A stretch of 64,000 nt of DNA from Prevotella sp. (GCA_023663025.1 JAMPIC010000002.1:24739-88738), one strand, 5' to 3'; positions 7,407-14,565 are shown, counted from the first letter of the stretch. Program-made: numbers and translations. Notes: a model not told the origin generated them from the letters alone.

Positions 7407-7655
7407 ATGGATTGCAACAAATTCAGCCTTGAAGCGCTTTTGGACTGCAGCGAGTTTGTCCGCTGCGAAAGTGCAGACACAAGATGCGCACTGGTCAATT
7501 TTTCCGAACTTGTAGAAAAGCACGTCGGCGACGGTAAAACCGCCGACATGATCCGGGACGCGGAAAGCGACTATGCATGTTATCTTTTCAGAGACGCATT
7601 CAAACAGGGCTTTTGCTTTGCCGTGAAATCGCTGAAATTTATGCTCGGAATTTAA
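7407..7655 (+). CDS. hypothetical protein, 82 aa
   Basis: Not recognised. A small, probably alpha-helical cytoplasmic protein with several cysteines and an aromatic C-terminus (FKQGFCFAVKSLKFMLGI). The C-terminus loosely recalls small uncharacterised Clostridia proteins that end in a GFxxGxxLM helix, but I cannot assign a family. The ATG has GAAAGGAAG upstream. It follows the RHH gene but is separated from it by a terminator and the divergent small-RNA promoter. No signal peptide or convincing membrane segment is present. Confidence 0.55.
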   Translation: MDCNKFSLEALLDCSEFVRCESADTRCALVNFSELVEKHVGDGKTADMIRDAESDYACYLFRDAFKQGFCFAVKSLKFMLGI

Positions 7656-7703
7656 CGGCAAACGTACGCAGCAAAAAAATATGCCGAATAACTGTGCGGG
7701 GTA

Positions 7704-7732
7704 TTGACAAAAATAACTTGGAGTGATATAAT
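7704..7732 (+). promoter_or_regulatory. promoter of putative antitoxin RNA 1
   Basis: TTGACA (7704-7709), 17 bp, TATAAT (7727-7732), a perfect sigma-A promoter. It points toward the terminator at 7784-7815 with no reading frame in between. Confidence 0.85.
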
Positions 7733-7738
7733 AATACC

Positions 7739-7818
7739 ATAAAGAAAATATGGAATCAAGTTTCACTTCGATCCACAAAAGCGAAAATCTCCCCGAATGC
7801 CGTCGGGGAGATTTTCAT
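7739..7818 (+). ncRNA. putative antisense small RNA 1 (type I antitoxin-like)
   Basis: A transcript of about 80 nt starting after the perfect promoter at 7704-7732 and ending at the bidirectional hairpin 7784-7815. It contains CAAGTTTCACTT (7757-7768) followed by CGATC. The same 12-mer followed by GATC occurs on the plus strand at 7942-7957, which is the antisense of the ribosome-site/start region of the small peptide gene on the minus strand. The RNA can therefore pair perfectly over the start codon of that mRNA. The layout matches the RNA I/RNA II pair of par-type (Fst) type I toxin-antitoxin modules. Confidence 0.7.
7784..7815. terminator. bidirectional terminator of the small RNA 1 / peptide 1 locus
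   Basis: Perfect stem AAAATCTCCCC/GGGGAGATTTT with a 10-base loop. U-rich tracts are present on both strands, so it can end both the plus-strand small RNA and the minus-strand peptide mRNA, making their 3' ends complementary. Confidence 0.9.
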
Positions 7819-7840
7819 TTGGGCTGTTGTTGCCGCAGTT

Positions 7841-7951
7841 TTACTTCCTGCGTCCGCTCAGCCACTTGCGGAGTATGTCATAAGTAAAGTTTGCAAACAT
7901 ACCCGCCGCAGCGGAGGCAAGAAAAGAAAATATAAAATCAACAAGTTTCAC
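7841..7951 (-). CDS. 36-aa hydrophobic peptide, candidate type I toxin
   Basis: A minus-strand GTG-initiated frame with a strong AAGGAGG ribosome site nine bases upstream. The peptide begins MKLVDFIFSFLASAAAG and ends in the basic tail WLSGRRK: one membrane helix plus a charged C-terminus, the typical build of Fst/Ldr-type toxins. It has its own promoter (8001-8030), a 5' leader with a small hairpin before the ribosome site, and shares a bidirectional terminator with the convergent small RNA. A paralogue of 41 residues lies at 14676-14801 with the motifs SFLxSxAAG, ANFxY and WLxGxRK conserved. I do not recognise the family; toxicity is inferred only. Confidence 0.75.
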   Translation of the reverse strand: MKLVDFIFSFLASAAAGMFANFTYDILRKWLSGRRK

Positions 7952-8000
7952 TTGATCGCACCTCCTTCCCGCCGAAGCGTGGGGAGCCGGCAACATTTAC

Positions 8001-8030
8001 AGTATAGCATATTTTGCGGCAGTATGTCAA
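8001..8030 (-). promoter_or_regulatory. promoter of the 36-aa peptide gene
   Basis: On the minus strand TTGACA (8030-8025), 18 bp, TATACT (8006-8001), giving a leader of about 43 nt before the GTG start. The paralogous locus has the same 18-bp geometry. Confidence 0.8.
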
Positions 8031-8068
8031 TTACTGTCTTACAGTACTTATAATAAAGGAGAATGATC

Positions 8069-8911
8069 ATGCGCGAAATAAACGTAACCGAAATAGAAAA
8101 CACGGTCAGAGACCTGTGCATAAAGGCGAACCGCTTTCTGCCGAAATCGCTGGCGGACTGCATAGGCTGCGCCGTGAAAACGGAGAGGTCTCCCACGGGA
8201 AAGGAAGTCCTGACCGACCTTGTGCGGAACATCGAAGCCGCCGAACGGGAGGAGCTTGCCGTTTGCCAGGACACGGGCATGGCGGTCATTTTTCTTGACG
8301 TTGGTCAGGACGTTCACTTTGCGGGCGGCTCTTTGACCGACGCTGTAAACAGGGGAGTTGCCCGAGGCTATACCGAGGGATATCTGCGCTGTTCCATAGT
8401 CTCCGATCCGCTGGAGAGGGTCAACACGGGGGACAACACCCCCGCCGTGGTGCACACCCGCATAGTGGACGGCGACAGGGTGAACATTTCCGTGTGTCCC
8501 AAGGGCTTCGGCAGCGAAAATATGTCCGCAGTGAAAATGTTCACGCCCTCCGCAAGCGTGACCGATATCGAGGACTTTGTTGTTGAGACCGTTTCAAAAG
8601 CGGGAAGCAACCCCTGTCCCCCCATGGTGGTGGGCGTGGGTATCGGCGGGGATTTCGAGTACTGCGCTTATCTGGCGAAAAAGGCTCTGTGCAGGGATAT
8701 TTCCGTGAAAAATCCCAAAAAGCTTTACGCGGACATGGAGAAGCGCATACTTGAAAGGGTGAACCGTCTGGGCATAGGTCCTCAGGGCTTCGGGGGGACG
8801 ACAACCGCTCTCGCCGTGGCTGTGGAGCAGGCACCCACTCACATCGCGGGACTTCCCGCGGCGGTGAATATCGGCTGCCACGTTACGAGACACGCTCACG
8901 CGGAAATTTGA
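8069..8911 (+). CDS. class I fumarate hydratase, alpha subunit
   Basis: The N-terminal (alpha) half of the oxygen-sensitive 4Fe-4S fumarase/tartrate dehydratase family, which interconverts fumarate and malate. The 280 residues include the cluster cysteines C66 in VCQDTG, C183 in NPCPPMVVGVGIGG and C270 in NIGCHVTRHA. The start at 8069 (MREINVTEI) is seven bases after GGAG; the ATG at 8063 is too close to the ribosome site. The beta subunit, normally the next gene, is not adjacent: the following gene encodes an unrelated acidic protein. L(+)-tartrate dehydratase alpha is an alternative that cannot be excluded from sequence alone. Confidence 0.9.
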   Translation: MREINVTEIENTVRDLCIKANRFLPKSLADCIGCAVKTERSPTGKEVLTDLVRNIEAAEREELAVCQDTGMAVIFLDVGQDVHFAGGSLTDAVNRGVARGYTEGYLRCSIVSDPLERVNTGDNTPAVVHTRIVDGDRVNISVCPKGFGSENMSAVKMFTPSASVTDIEDFVVETVSKAGSNPCPPMVVGVGIGGDFEYCAYLAKKALCRDISVKNPKKLYADMEKRILERVNRLGIGPQGFGGTTTALAVAVEQAPTHIAGLPAAVNIGCHVTRHAHAEI

Positions 8912-9071
8912 GGGAAGTGCTGTTTTTATTTGTTGGCTGTCTTTTTTGAACGACTGATAAATACTATAACAAAGAAACTGAAATTCAAAAGCAAAGCGGC
9001 ATAACATCAAAGCAAAAAACGCATGAAAGCAGTTCTTCTTAACAAAAATTGATGATTTTCGTTAAAAACCA
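8912..9071. other. intergenic stretch without a recognised gene
   Basis: AT-rich DNA between the fumarase subunit and the promoter of the acidic protein. No clear hairpin terminator, repeat or open frame with a ribosome site was found. Confidence 0.6.
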
Positions 9072-9100
9072 TTGTAATTTCAAAAATTATGTGGTATACT
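9072..9100 (+). promoter_or_regulatory. promoter of the small acidic protein gene
   Basis: TTGTAA (9072-9077), 17 bp, TATACT (9095-9100). Confidence 0.65.
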
Positions 9101-9155
9101 ATTTTTATAAGTAAATTTATGCAAATAAACAGAAATATTTAAGGAGTTGATTTCA

Positions 9156-9419
9156 ATGAAAGGTTTCGGAACGATCATGCTGGCTGTTGCTTCGGCGGCT
9201 GCGGGCGCGGCTGCGGCGGTGTTCGCCATGAAAAAGCGCGAGGAGATCGAGCAGTACGATTACGATTTCGACGATGACGACGAGGTTTATTTCGACGGCT
9301 GTGACGACTGCGACTGCGACGACTGCGCGGACAGCGGCGATATGGACGAGCTGAACAGCCTCGACGCGGAGCCTGAGACGGTTTCCGAGGAAGCGTCCGA
9401 CGCGGGCGTGGATTTCTGA
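9156..9419 (+). CDS. membrane-anchored acidic cysteine-cluster protein, 87 aa
   Basis: Family not recognised. The N-terminus (MKGFGTIMLAVASAAAGA) forms one small-residue-rich hydrophobic helix, followed by a strongly acidic region with many Asp residues and a short cysteine cluster, CDDCDCDDC (about residues 49-57). The remainder is acidic and low in complexity. The ATG at 9156 has AAGGAG nine bases upstream; a TTG further upstream overlaps the ribosome site. The cysteine/aspartate cluster could bind metal, but this is only a guess from composition. It has its own promoter and a terminator-like hairpin at about 9448-9490. Confidence 0.7.
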   Translation: MKGFGTIMLAVASAAAGAAAAVFAMKKREEIEQYDYDFDDDDEVYFDGCDDCDCDDCADSGDMDELNSLDAEPETVSEEASDAGVDF

Positions 9420-9447
9420 TCGAACGGCAAAAGCATTTTGACAAGAC

Positions 9448-9490
9448 GGCAGGGGCGCGGCGGTTTGACTTTTACCGCTCCGCCCCTGCT
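9448..9490 (+). terminator. terminator after the acidic protein gene
   Basis: Inverted repeat CAGGGGCG-CGG with CCG-CCGCCCCTG around a loop of about 11 bases, followed by CTGTTTG. The U tract is weak. Confidence 0.55.
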
Positions 9491-9516
9491 GTTTGATAAG
9501 GTTTTGGGGGGATACG

Positions 9517-10227
9517 GTGCGGCTTGACAAATTTTTATCGGGACAGCTCAATATCTCCCGAGCCGACGCAAAAGAGCTGATTAAAAAATGTCTTGTGACG
9601 GTGAACGGCGAGCTTGCCAAGCTGTACGACATGAAAATAGATCCGGAGCGGGACAGCGTTTGCGCGGAGGGAGTACCCCTCGTTTACCGCGAGCACGTCT
9701 ATATCATGCTGAATAAGCCTGCGGGGGTTATCTGCGCCACGCGGGACAGGCTCTCCGAAACGGTGCTGGAGCTTATACCGCCCGGAATGCGGCGGAAAAA
9801 CCTTTTCCCCGCGGGACGGCTTGACAAGGACACGGTGGGGTTCGTCCTCATCACCGACGACGGAGAGTTCGCACACGCAGTGCTGTCCCCCAAAAGACAT
9901 GTGGACAAGCGGTATTTTGCCGTTCTGGAAAAACCCGCGCGCCCCGAGGACGTAAAGCTGTTCGCTTCGGGATTGGTTATCGGCGGCGAGGAATGTCTCC
10001 CGGCGGAGCTGGAAATTACAGATAATCCCAAAGAGGTATACATTACCCTGCGGGAGGGAAAGTACCACCAGATCAAGCGAATGGCGGAGGCTGCGGACAA
10101 TAAAATCGTGTATCTGAAACGGTTAAGCATAGGCGGACTGGCTCTGGACGCGTCCCTGAAAGAGGGAGAGTGCAGGGAGATAACCCCCGGGGAGCTTGCC
10201 CTTGTAAGACGTAAAATCGGGGAGTAA
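9517..10227 (+). CDS. pseudouridine synthase, RsuA/RluB/E/F family
   Basis: Isomerises a specific uridine in rRNA to pseudouridine. It begins with an S4 RNA-binding domain (RLDKFLSGQLNISRADAKEL, residues 2-21) and continues with the catalytic domain, where GRLDKDTVGFVLITDDG carries the catalytic Asp. The C-terminal part (EGKYHQIKRM) is also characteristic. Length is 236 residues from GTG at 9517, which starts exactly at the S4 domain and has a GGGGGGA purine run upstream; the frame is open further upstream without a ribosome site. The target nucleotide cannot be told from sequence; 16S U516 (RsuA) is the commonest for this length. Confidence 0.9.
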   Translation: MRLDKFLSGQLNISRADAKELIKKCLVTVNGELAKLYDMKIDPERDSVCAEGVPLVYREHVYIMLNKPAGVICATRDRLSETVLELIPPGMRRKNLFPAGRLDKDTVGFVLITDDGEFAHAVLSPKRHVDKRYFAVLEKPARPEDVKLFASGLVIGGEECLPAELEITDNPKEVYITLREGKYHQIKRMAEAADNKIVYLKRLSIGGLALDASLKEGECREITPGELALVRRKIGE

Positions 10228-10546
10228 ACGTTTTTCGCCGTTTTTCTATTCTCTATTTGCACAAAAAAATGGTGAAAATTTTGGCAGGCGCGAAGTCCCT
10301 GGATTTTCGCCGCGAAAAAGTCCCATATCCTCTAATTTGCACAAAGAAATCCAAAAGATTTATGCAAAAGGATAAGGATTTTTCTCCGCAGGTTAAAAAA
10401 ACGTTATTTTTTCGTCAAACTAAATAAATAACTTTTTATAAGTTTGGTTAATAAATAGCTTGAAATTTATATAGAAAATTTGGTATTATATTATCATAGC
10501 CTAATGTAAATGATAGGCAAGACTAATTTTGGGAGGTTCGTACAGA
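10228..10546. other. 319-bp spacer with short direct repeats and a putative promoter
   Basis: Contains two related pyrimidine-rich heptamer tracts each followed by ATTTGCACAAA (10241-10266 and 10321-10346). Near the right end a TTGAAA (10460-10465) is followed 18 bp later by TATTAT, a plausible promoter for the sugar ABC ATPase. No gene is visible. Confidence 0.55.
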
Positions 10547-11689
10547 ATGGCTAGTTTATCACTCAGATCCATTTATAAGAAATACCCCGGCGGCGTAGTT
10601 GCCGTTTCAGACGTAAACCTTGAAATCAGAGACAAGGAATTCGTTATCCTTGTAGGTCCTTCGGGCTGCGGTAAGTCCACTACTCTCCGTATGATCGCAG
10701 GTCTTGAAGAGATCTCCGAGGGCGAGCTTTATATCGGCGACCGCCTCGTAAACGATGTTGCTCCTAAGGACAGAGATATCGCAATGGTTTTCCAGAACTA
10801 CGCTCTGTATCCCCATATGACCGTATACGACAACATGGCGTTCGGTCTTAAACTCCGTAAAGTACCCAAGGACGAGATCAACCGCAAGGTTGAGGAAGCC
10901 GCAAGAATCCTCGATATCTCTCACCTTCTCAGCAGAAAGCCGAAGGCTCTCTCCGGCGGTCAGAGACAGCGTGTTGCCCTCGGACGTGCAATCGTTCGTG
11001 AGCCTCAGGTGTTCCTCCTCGACGAGCCTCTTTCCAACCTGGACGCCAAGCTCCGTGCGCAGATGAGAACCGAGATCTCCAAGCTCCACCAGAAACTGGG
11101 TACTACATTTATCTATGTAACCCACGACCAGACGGAAGCTATGACGATGGGCGACCGTATCGTTGTTATGAAGGACGGCTTCATTCAGCAGGTCGACTCT
11201 CCTCAGAACCTCTATACAAGCCCCGTAAACCAGTTCGTTGCAGGCTTCATGGGCTCTCCTCAGATGAACTTTGTGGACTCCGTTCTCAGAAAGATCGACG
11301 GCAAGTTCAATATCGAGTTCGGCTCCGAGGATACCAAGACAAGCCGCGGCAAGAAGTATTATGTTGAGCTTCCCGAGGCTAAGGTGGAAGAGGCTGTTCT
11401 TGACAACTACGTTGACAAGGAAATCGTTATGGGTATCCGTCCCGAGAATATCCACGATGAGGAAATGTACCTCTCTGCCGCAAAGACCGGTATTATCGAC
11501 GCTAACGTAGAGATCACGGAAATGATGGGCGCGGAAACGTTCCTGTATCTGAACTGTGAAGGTATTCCCCTTACCGCCCGCGTTGATCCCCGTTCGACGG
11601 CTCGTCCTCAGGATACTATCAAGGTTGCGCTTGATCCCAATCACGTTCACATCTTTGATAAGGAAACCGAAAAGACTATCGTTAACTGA
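10547..11689 (+). CDS. carbohydrate ABC transporter ATPase (MsmX/UgpC type)
   Basis: Powers sugar or glycerol-phosphate importers of the CUT1 class. The 380-residue protein has Walker A GPSGCGKST, Q-loop MVFQNYALYPHMT, signature LSGGQRQRVALGRAIV, Walker B VFLLDEPLSNLD, the H-loop YVTHDQTEAMT and the C-terminal OB/TOBE regulatory domain (about 240-380, with MGIRPENI). Start ATG at 10547 is preceded by GGGAGG. No permease or binding-protein genes adjoin, which fits a shared MsmX-type ATPase serving several importers. It ends in a strong terminator at 11702-11733. Confidence 0.93.
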   Translation: MASLSLRSIYKKYPGGVVAVSDVNLEIRDKEFVILVGPSGCGKSTTLRMIAGLEEISEGELYIGDRLVNDVAPKDRDIAMVFQNYALYPHMTVYDNMAFGLKLRKVPKDEINRKVEEAARILDISHLLSRKPKALSGGQRQRVALGRAIVREPQVFLLDEPLSNLDAKLRAQMRTEISKLHQKLGTTFIYVTHDQTEAMTMGDRIVVMKDGFIQQVDSPQNLYTSPVNQFVAGFMGSPQMNFVDSVLRKIDGKFNIEFGSEDTKTSRGKKYYVELPEAKVEEAVLDNYVDKEIVMGIRPENIHDEEMYLSAAKTGIIDANVEITEMMGAETFLYLNCEGIPLTARVDPRSTARPQDTIKVALDPNHVHIFDKETEKTIVN

Positions 11690-11701
11690 TAAAGTTAAAA
11701 C

Positions 11702-11733
11702 AACCCCCGCTTCCCGTATGGGAGGCGGGGGTT
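11702..11733. terminator. terminator between ABC ATPase and XRE gene
   Basis: Stem AACCCCCGC/GCGGGGGTT with inner TCCC/GGGA, followed by TTATTTTT on the plus strand. It can serve both convergent genes. Confidence 0.9.
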
Positions 11734-11739
11734 TTATTT

Positions 11740-11979
11740 TTATCCGCCCGGAGGCGAGGGGCGTTTTCTCACGTCTGTAAGACCGAGAATATAGTCTGTG
11801 CTCACGTCGTAGAAGTATGTGAGTGATATCAGATGAGGCAGGGATATTTGCAGACCGCCGTTTTCATAGCGTGAATAGGTTTGCTGTGTACAGTGCAGAT
11901 ATTCGGCAAGATGCCGCTGCATAAGGCTGTTTTCGAGCCGCAGTTCTTTAAGCCGGGGTATAGTGAAGTTTTCGGACAT
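11740..11979 (-). CDS. small XRE-family HTH regulator, 79 aa
   Basis: A compact DNA-binding protein made almost wholly of a Cro/C1-type helix-turn-helix: RLKELRLENSLMQRHLAEYL, followed by HCTQQTYSRYENGGLQISLP and the usual LISLTYFYDVSTDYILGLTD. The start at 11979 (MSENFTIPR) has AGGAGGAAAA upstream; an upstream frame extension lacks one. It lies 11 bp after the small RHH gene and is probably cotranscribed with it. The target is unknown. Confidence 0.88.
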   Translation of the reverse strand: MSENFTIPRLKELRLENSLMQRHLAEYLHCTQQTYSRYENGGLQISLPHLISLTYFYDVSTDYILGLTDVRKRPSPPGG

Positions 11980-11990
11980 AATTTTTCCTC

Positions 11991-12191
11991 CTACAGACAA
12001 GCGTTGTAACATTCATCGGGCAGATCATTTTTGTCGATATTTTCCAAAGCATATTCCAGACACTGTATTACCAATCTGTTCAGAGACAGCTCATTTTTGC
12101 CCGCCACGGCGTTAAGCTTTTCAACAAGCTTTTCCGGCAGACGGAAAGTTTTGTTTACCATTCCGTCGTAGCCTCTTTGCACTTTAAACAT
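11991..12191 (-). CDS. Arc-like ribbon-helix-helix protein, 66 aa
   Basis: The segment NKTFRLPEKLVEKLNAVAGK followed by NELSLNRLVIQCLEYALENI matches the Arc/MetJ ribbon-helix-helix pattern (beta strand with alternating residues, then two helices). It therefore probably binds DNA as a dimer of dimers. The ribosome site is a modest AAGGTGAT. Together with the XRE gene 11 bp downstream it forms a two-gene regulator operon, the kind of pair seen in mobile-element control regions, though no other mobile genes are visible here. Confidence 0.8.
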   Translation of the reverse strand: MFKVQRGYDGMVNKTFRLPEKLVEKLNAVAGKNELSLNRLVIQCLEYALENIDKNDLPDECYNACL

Positions 12192-12433
12192 ATTATCACC
12201 TTATTATAAAAATAGTTACTTTATAATAATTATGCGTTGTTTTCGGGAAGATTTCCACAATTGATTTGCATGATATTTGCATTGCATTATTATTGCGGTA
12301 AATTTTACGGACGATTTCCCCCGTTTGCGGTCAGCCTGCATACGCAAAAATAAAACTTTACGGTAAAACATTGTATTTTCGGGAAAACTATGCTATAATT
12401 ATTTCATATCTTTACCGAAAGGAGTTCGCAGCT
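12192..12433. other. divergent intergenic region
   Basis: AT-rich region between the minus-strand RHH/XRE pair and the plus-strand membrane protein. It holds several TATAAT-like hexamers in both orientations (for example TATAAT at 12394-12399 ahead of the plus-strand gene). No gene or strong hairpin is seen. Confidence 0.5.
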
Positions 12434-12799
12434 ATGCCGGAAATGTACGCGGAAGTAAACTATCAGTCCCTCGCCCTGTTCGGAAAACTCGGCGGCGGTA
12501 TGCTGGGACTGCTTCTGATAGTGTGGGTGATAGCGGTGCTCACGCCCAAAGCCGCGAAGCTGATCGACAGGCTTGCGGGGAAACCTCAAAAGCCCCCCGC
12601 AGACCCAAGTCCCGAAAGGCAGGCTGAGCCTGCACCCGTGTCACCCCCAATATCGGACGGTGACAAACCCGAACATACAGAGCCCCCTCAAGGGGGGAGT
12701 GAGAAAATTATTAATTCGGAAAATTATGAGGTACACTCATTTTTTGAAGATGTACCCTTAAAGAGGCAAGAGGCAGAAAACGGCGAAAAGAAAATGTAA
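12434..12799 (+). CDS. single-pass membrane protein with repeat-derived tail, 121 aa
   Basis: Family uncertain. One hydrophobic helix (LGGGMLGLLLIVWVIAVLTP) follows a short N-terminus, and the rest is a Pro/Glu-rich hydrophilic tail. The build resembles the gamma subunit (OadG) of sodium-pumping decarboxylases, but no partner subunits adjoin, so this is only a suggestion. The ATG at 12434 has AAAGGAG upstream. The tail-coding region 12638-12697 is nearly the same sequence as a non-coding repeat in the ribosomal operon (17451-17501), and 12762-12775 is a heptamer duplication, so the C-terminus appears to derive from inserted repeats. Confidence 0.6.
   Translation: MPEMYAEVNYQSLALFGKLGGGMLGLLLIVWVIAVLTPKAAKLIDRLAGKPQKPPADPSPERQAEPAPVSPPISDGDKPEHTEPPQGGSEKIINSENYEVHSFFEDVPLKRQEAENGEKKM
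12638..12697. repeat. dispersed repeat inside a coding sequence
   Basis: GTGTCACCCCCAA, a variable middle with TCGG, then AGCCCCCTCAAGGGGGG. The same beginning and end occur at 17451-17501 in a ribosomal operon spacer. The end forms the hairpin CCCCCTCAAGGGGG. Confidence 0.75.
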
Positions 12800-12859
12800 C
12801 GGTTGCAATTTCTAACCTCTAACGTAAATCACAAACTAATTATAAAGGAGTAAATCTAA

Positions 12860-14311
12860 ATGAGCAAAAAACTTGTGGAAGCGATAACCTCGATGGACGA
12901 GGATTTCGCGAAATGGTACACAGACATCGTTAAAAAGGCGGAGCTTATCGAGTACACCTCGGTTAAGGGCTGTATGGTTATACGCCCTTACGGCTACGCG
13001 ATCTGGGAGAATATGCAGCGCATTCTGGACGGTATGTTCAAGGCGACGGGGCACGAAAATGTGTGTATGCCCATGTTCATTCCCGAAAGCCTTTTGCAGA
13101 AGGAAAAAGACCACGTTGAGGGCTTCGCTCCCGAGGTTGCTTGGGTAACTCACGGCGGCAGCGAAAAGCTGGAGGACAGGCTTTGCGTACGCCCCACCTC
13201 CGAGACCCTTTTCTGCGAGCATTACGCGAATATCGTCCACTCTTACCGCGATTTGCCTAAGCTGTACAATCAATGGGTGTCGGTTGTCCGTTGGGAGAAA
13301 ACCACCCGCCCGTTCCTGCGGTCGAGGGAATTTTTGTGGCAGGAGGGTCACACCATTCACGCAACCGCCGAGGAGGCAATTGCCGAGACGGAGAGAATGC
13401 TGAACGTGTACGCCGAGTTCTGCGAAAAAAGTCTGGCAATGCCCGTCATCAAGGGCAGAAAGACCGACAGCGACAAATTCGCGGGTGCGGAGATTACTTA
13501 CGCAATAGAGGCTCTTATGCACGACGGCAAGGCTTTGCAGGCGGGTACTTCCCACTACTTCGGGGACGGCTTTGCAAAGGCGTTTGATATAATGTACACC
13601 GACAAGGAAAACAAAAAGGTTTACCCGTACCAGACTTCGTGGGGGGCTACAACCCGTCTCATAGGCGCGATAATTATGACCCACGGCGACGACAGCGGAC
13701 TTGTTCTCCCCCCTGCGGTTGCACCGATTCAGGCGGTAATTGTGCCCGTACAGCAGTTTAAAGAGGGCGTGCTTGAAAAGGCTAACGAGCTTGCGGAAAA
13801 GCTGAAAGCTTCGGGTATCCGCGTTAAGGTTGACGACAGCGACAACTCCCCCGGGTGGAAGTTCGCCGAGTATGAAATGAAAGGCGTGCCCGTCCGCATT
13901 GAGATAGGTCCGCGGGATATTGAGAACGACCAATGTATGTGCGCTCTGCGGTACAGCGGCGAGAAACGGACGGTTTCCCTTGAAAACGGTCTGGAGCTTT
14001 TCAAGAACGCCATTGTGGAAATGCTGGAGGAGGAAATCCCCGAGGGAATGTTCCGCAAAGCCGCCGAGAACAGGGAAAAGCACACATACAAGTGTACCAC
14101 AATGGAGGAAATTGCCAAAGCCTTGGAGGAAAACGGCGACGGCTTTGTCAAGGCGATGTGGTGCGGCGACGAAGCCTGCGAGGACAAGGTTAAAGAGGCG
14201 ACGGGGGTCGGCTCGCGGTGCATACCCTTTGAGCAGGAGGAGATTTCGGACAGGTGCGTTTGCTGCGGGAAGCCCGCTAAGCAAATGGTTTACTGGGGAA
14301 AAGCGTATTGA
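12860..14311 (+). CDS. proS: prolyl-tRNA synthetase, archaeal/eukaryote-type
   Basis: Charges tRNA-Pro. The 483-residue enzyme is a class II synthetase of the short type without the bacterial editing insertion. Motif 2 is visible in RPFLRSREFLWQEGHT and the motif 3 region lies in TSWGATTRLIGAIIM; the anticodon-binding domain begins near APIQAVIVPV. The C-terminal zinc-type domain carries cysteines in CTTMEE, WCGDEACED and DRCVCCGKPA. An AAAGGAG ribosome site precedes the ATG. Among bacteria this form occurs in scattered Firmicutes, Bacteroidetes and others. No T-box is visible upstream. Confidence 0.95.
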   Translation: MSKKLVEAITSMDEDFAKWYTDIVKKAELIEYTSVKGCMVIRPYGYAIWENMQRILDGMFKATGHENVCMPMFIPESLLQKEKDHVEGFAPEVAWVTHGGSEKLEDRLCVRPTSETLFCEHYANIVHSYRDLPKLYNQWVSVVRWEKTTRPFLRSREFLWQEGHTIHATAEEAIAETERMLNVYAEFCEKSLAMPVIKGRKTDSDKFAGAEITYAIEALMHDGKALQAGTSHYFGDGFAKAFDIMYTDKENKKVYPYQTSWGATTRLIGAIIMTHGDDSGLVLPPAVAPIQAVIVPVQQFKEGVLEKANELAEKLKASGIRVKVDDSDNSPGWKFAEYEMKGVPVRIEIGPRDIENDQCMCALRYSGEKRTVSLENGLELFKNAIVEMLEEEIPEGMFRKAAENREKHTYKCTTMEEIAKALEENGDGFVKAMWCGDEACEDKVKEATGVGSRCIPFEQEEISDRCVCCGKPAKQMVYWGKAY

Positions 14312-14316
14312 CGGTT

Positions 14317-14347
14317 GACAGTGTACAGTTGACAGTTGACAGTTGTT
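14317..14347. repeat. heptamer tandem repeat (TTGACAG type)
   Basis: Four to five units of a 7-bp repeat close to TTGACAG follow the proS stop codon, then a GGCGGGAC/GTCCCGCT hairpin at 14349-14370. Confidence 0.75.
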
Positions 14348-14530
14348 GGGCGGGACTTTCGTCCCGCTTGACAAATATTTATATATGCAGGGTAAGCGGC
14401 AAGTGAAATTGCAGTATGTGGGTCTAAAGAGGTTTATTATATTGGCAAAAACAATTTTATTAAATTTTCTTGATGGCGTACTTGCCTTTACTTTATTCTC
14501 ACTTTTACGTCGGAATAATTTCAAACGGTA

Positions 14531-14559
14531 TTGACAAAACTTGTTTTGCGGCGTATAAT
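14531..14559 (+). promoter_or_regulatory. promoter of putative antitoxin RNA 2
   Basis: TTGACA (14531-14536), 17 bp, TATAAT (14554-14559), perfect in both boxes, as in the first locus. Confidence 0.85.
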
Positions 14560-14565
14560 TAAACC

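Noticed and set aside
7105..7655. RHH protein and the 82-aa hypothetical as a type II toxin-antitoxin pair
   Set aside because: A terminator and an opposing promoter lie between them, and the 82-aa protein shows no toxin motif.
8049..8054. TATAAT as a promoter for the fumarase gene
   Set aside because: It lies four bases from the ribosome site and has no acceptable -35 box at 16-18 bp; transcription would start inside the ribosome site or start codon.
12434..12799. Call as oxaloacetate decarboxylase gamma subunit
   Set aside because: Only the single helix plus Pro-rich tail resembles it, no alpha or beta subunit is nearby, and the tail is repeat-derived.
14343..14534. 63-codon plus-strand frame after proS
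   Set aside because: No ribosome site, and it ends across the small-RNA promoter; treated as non-coding.
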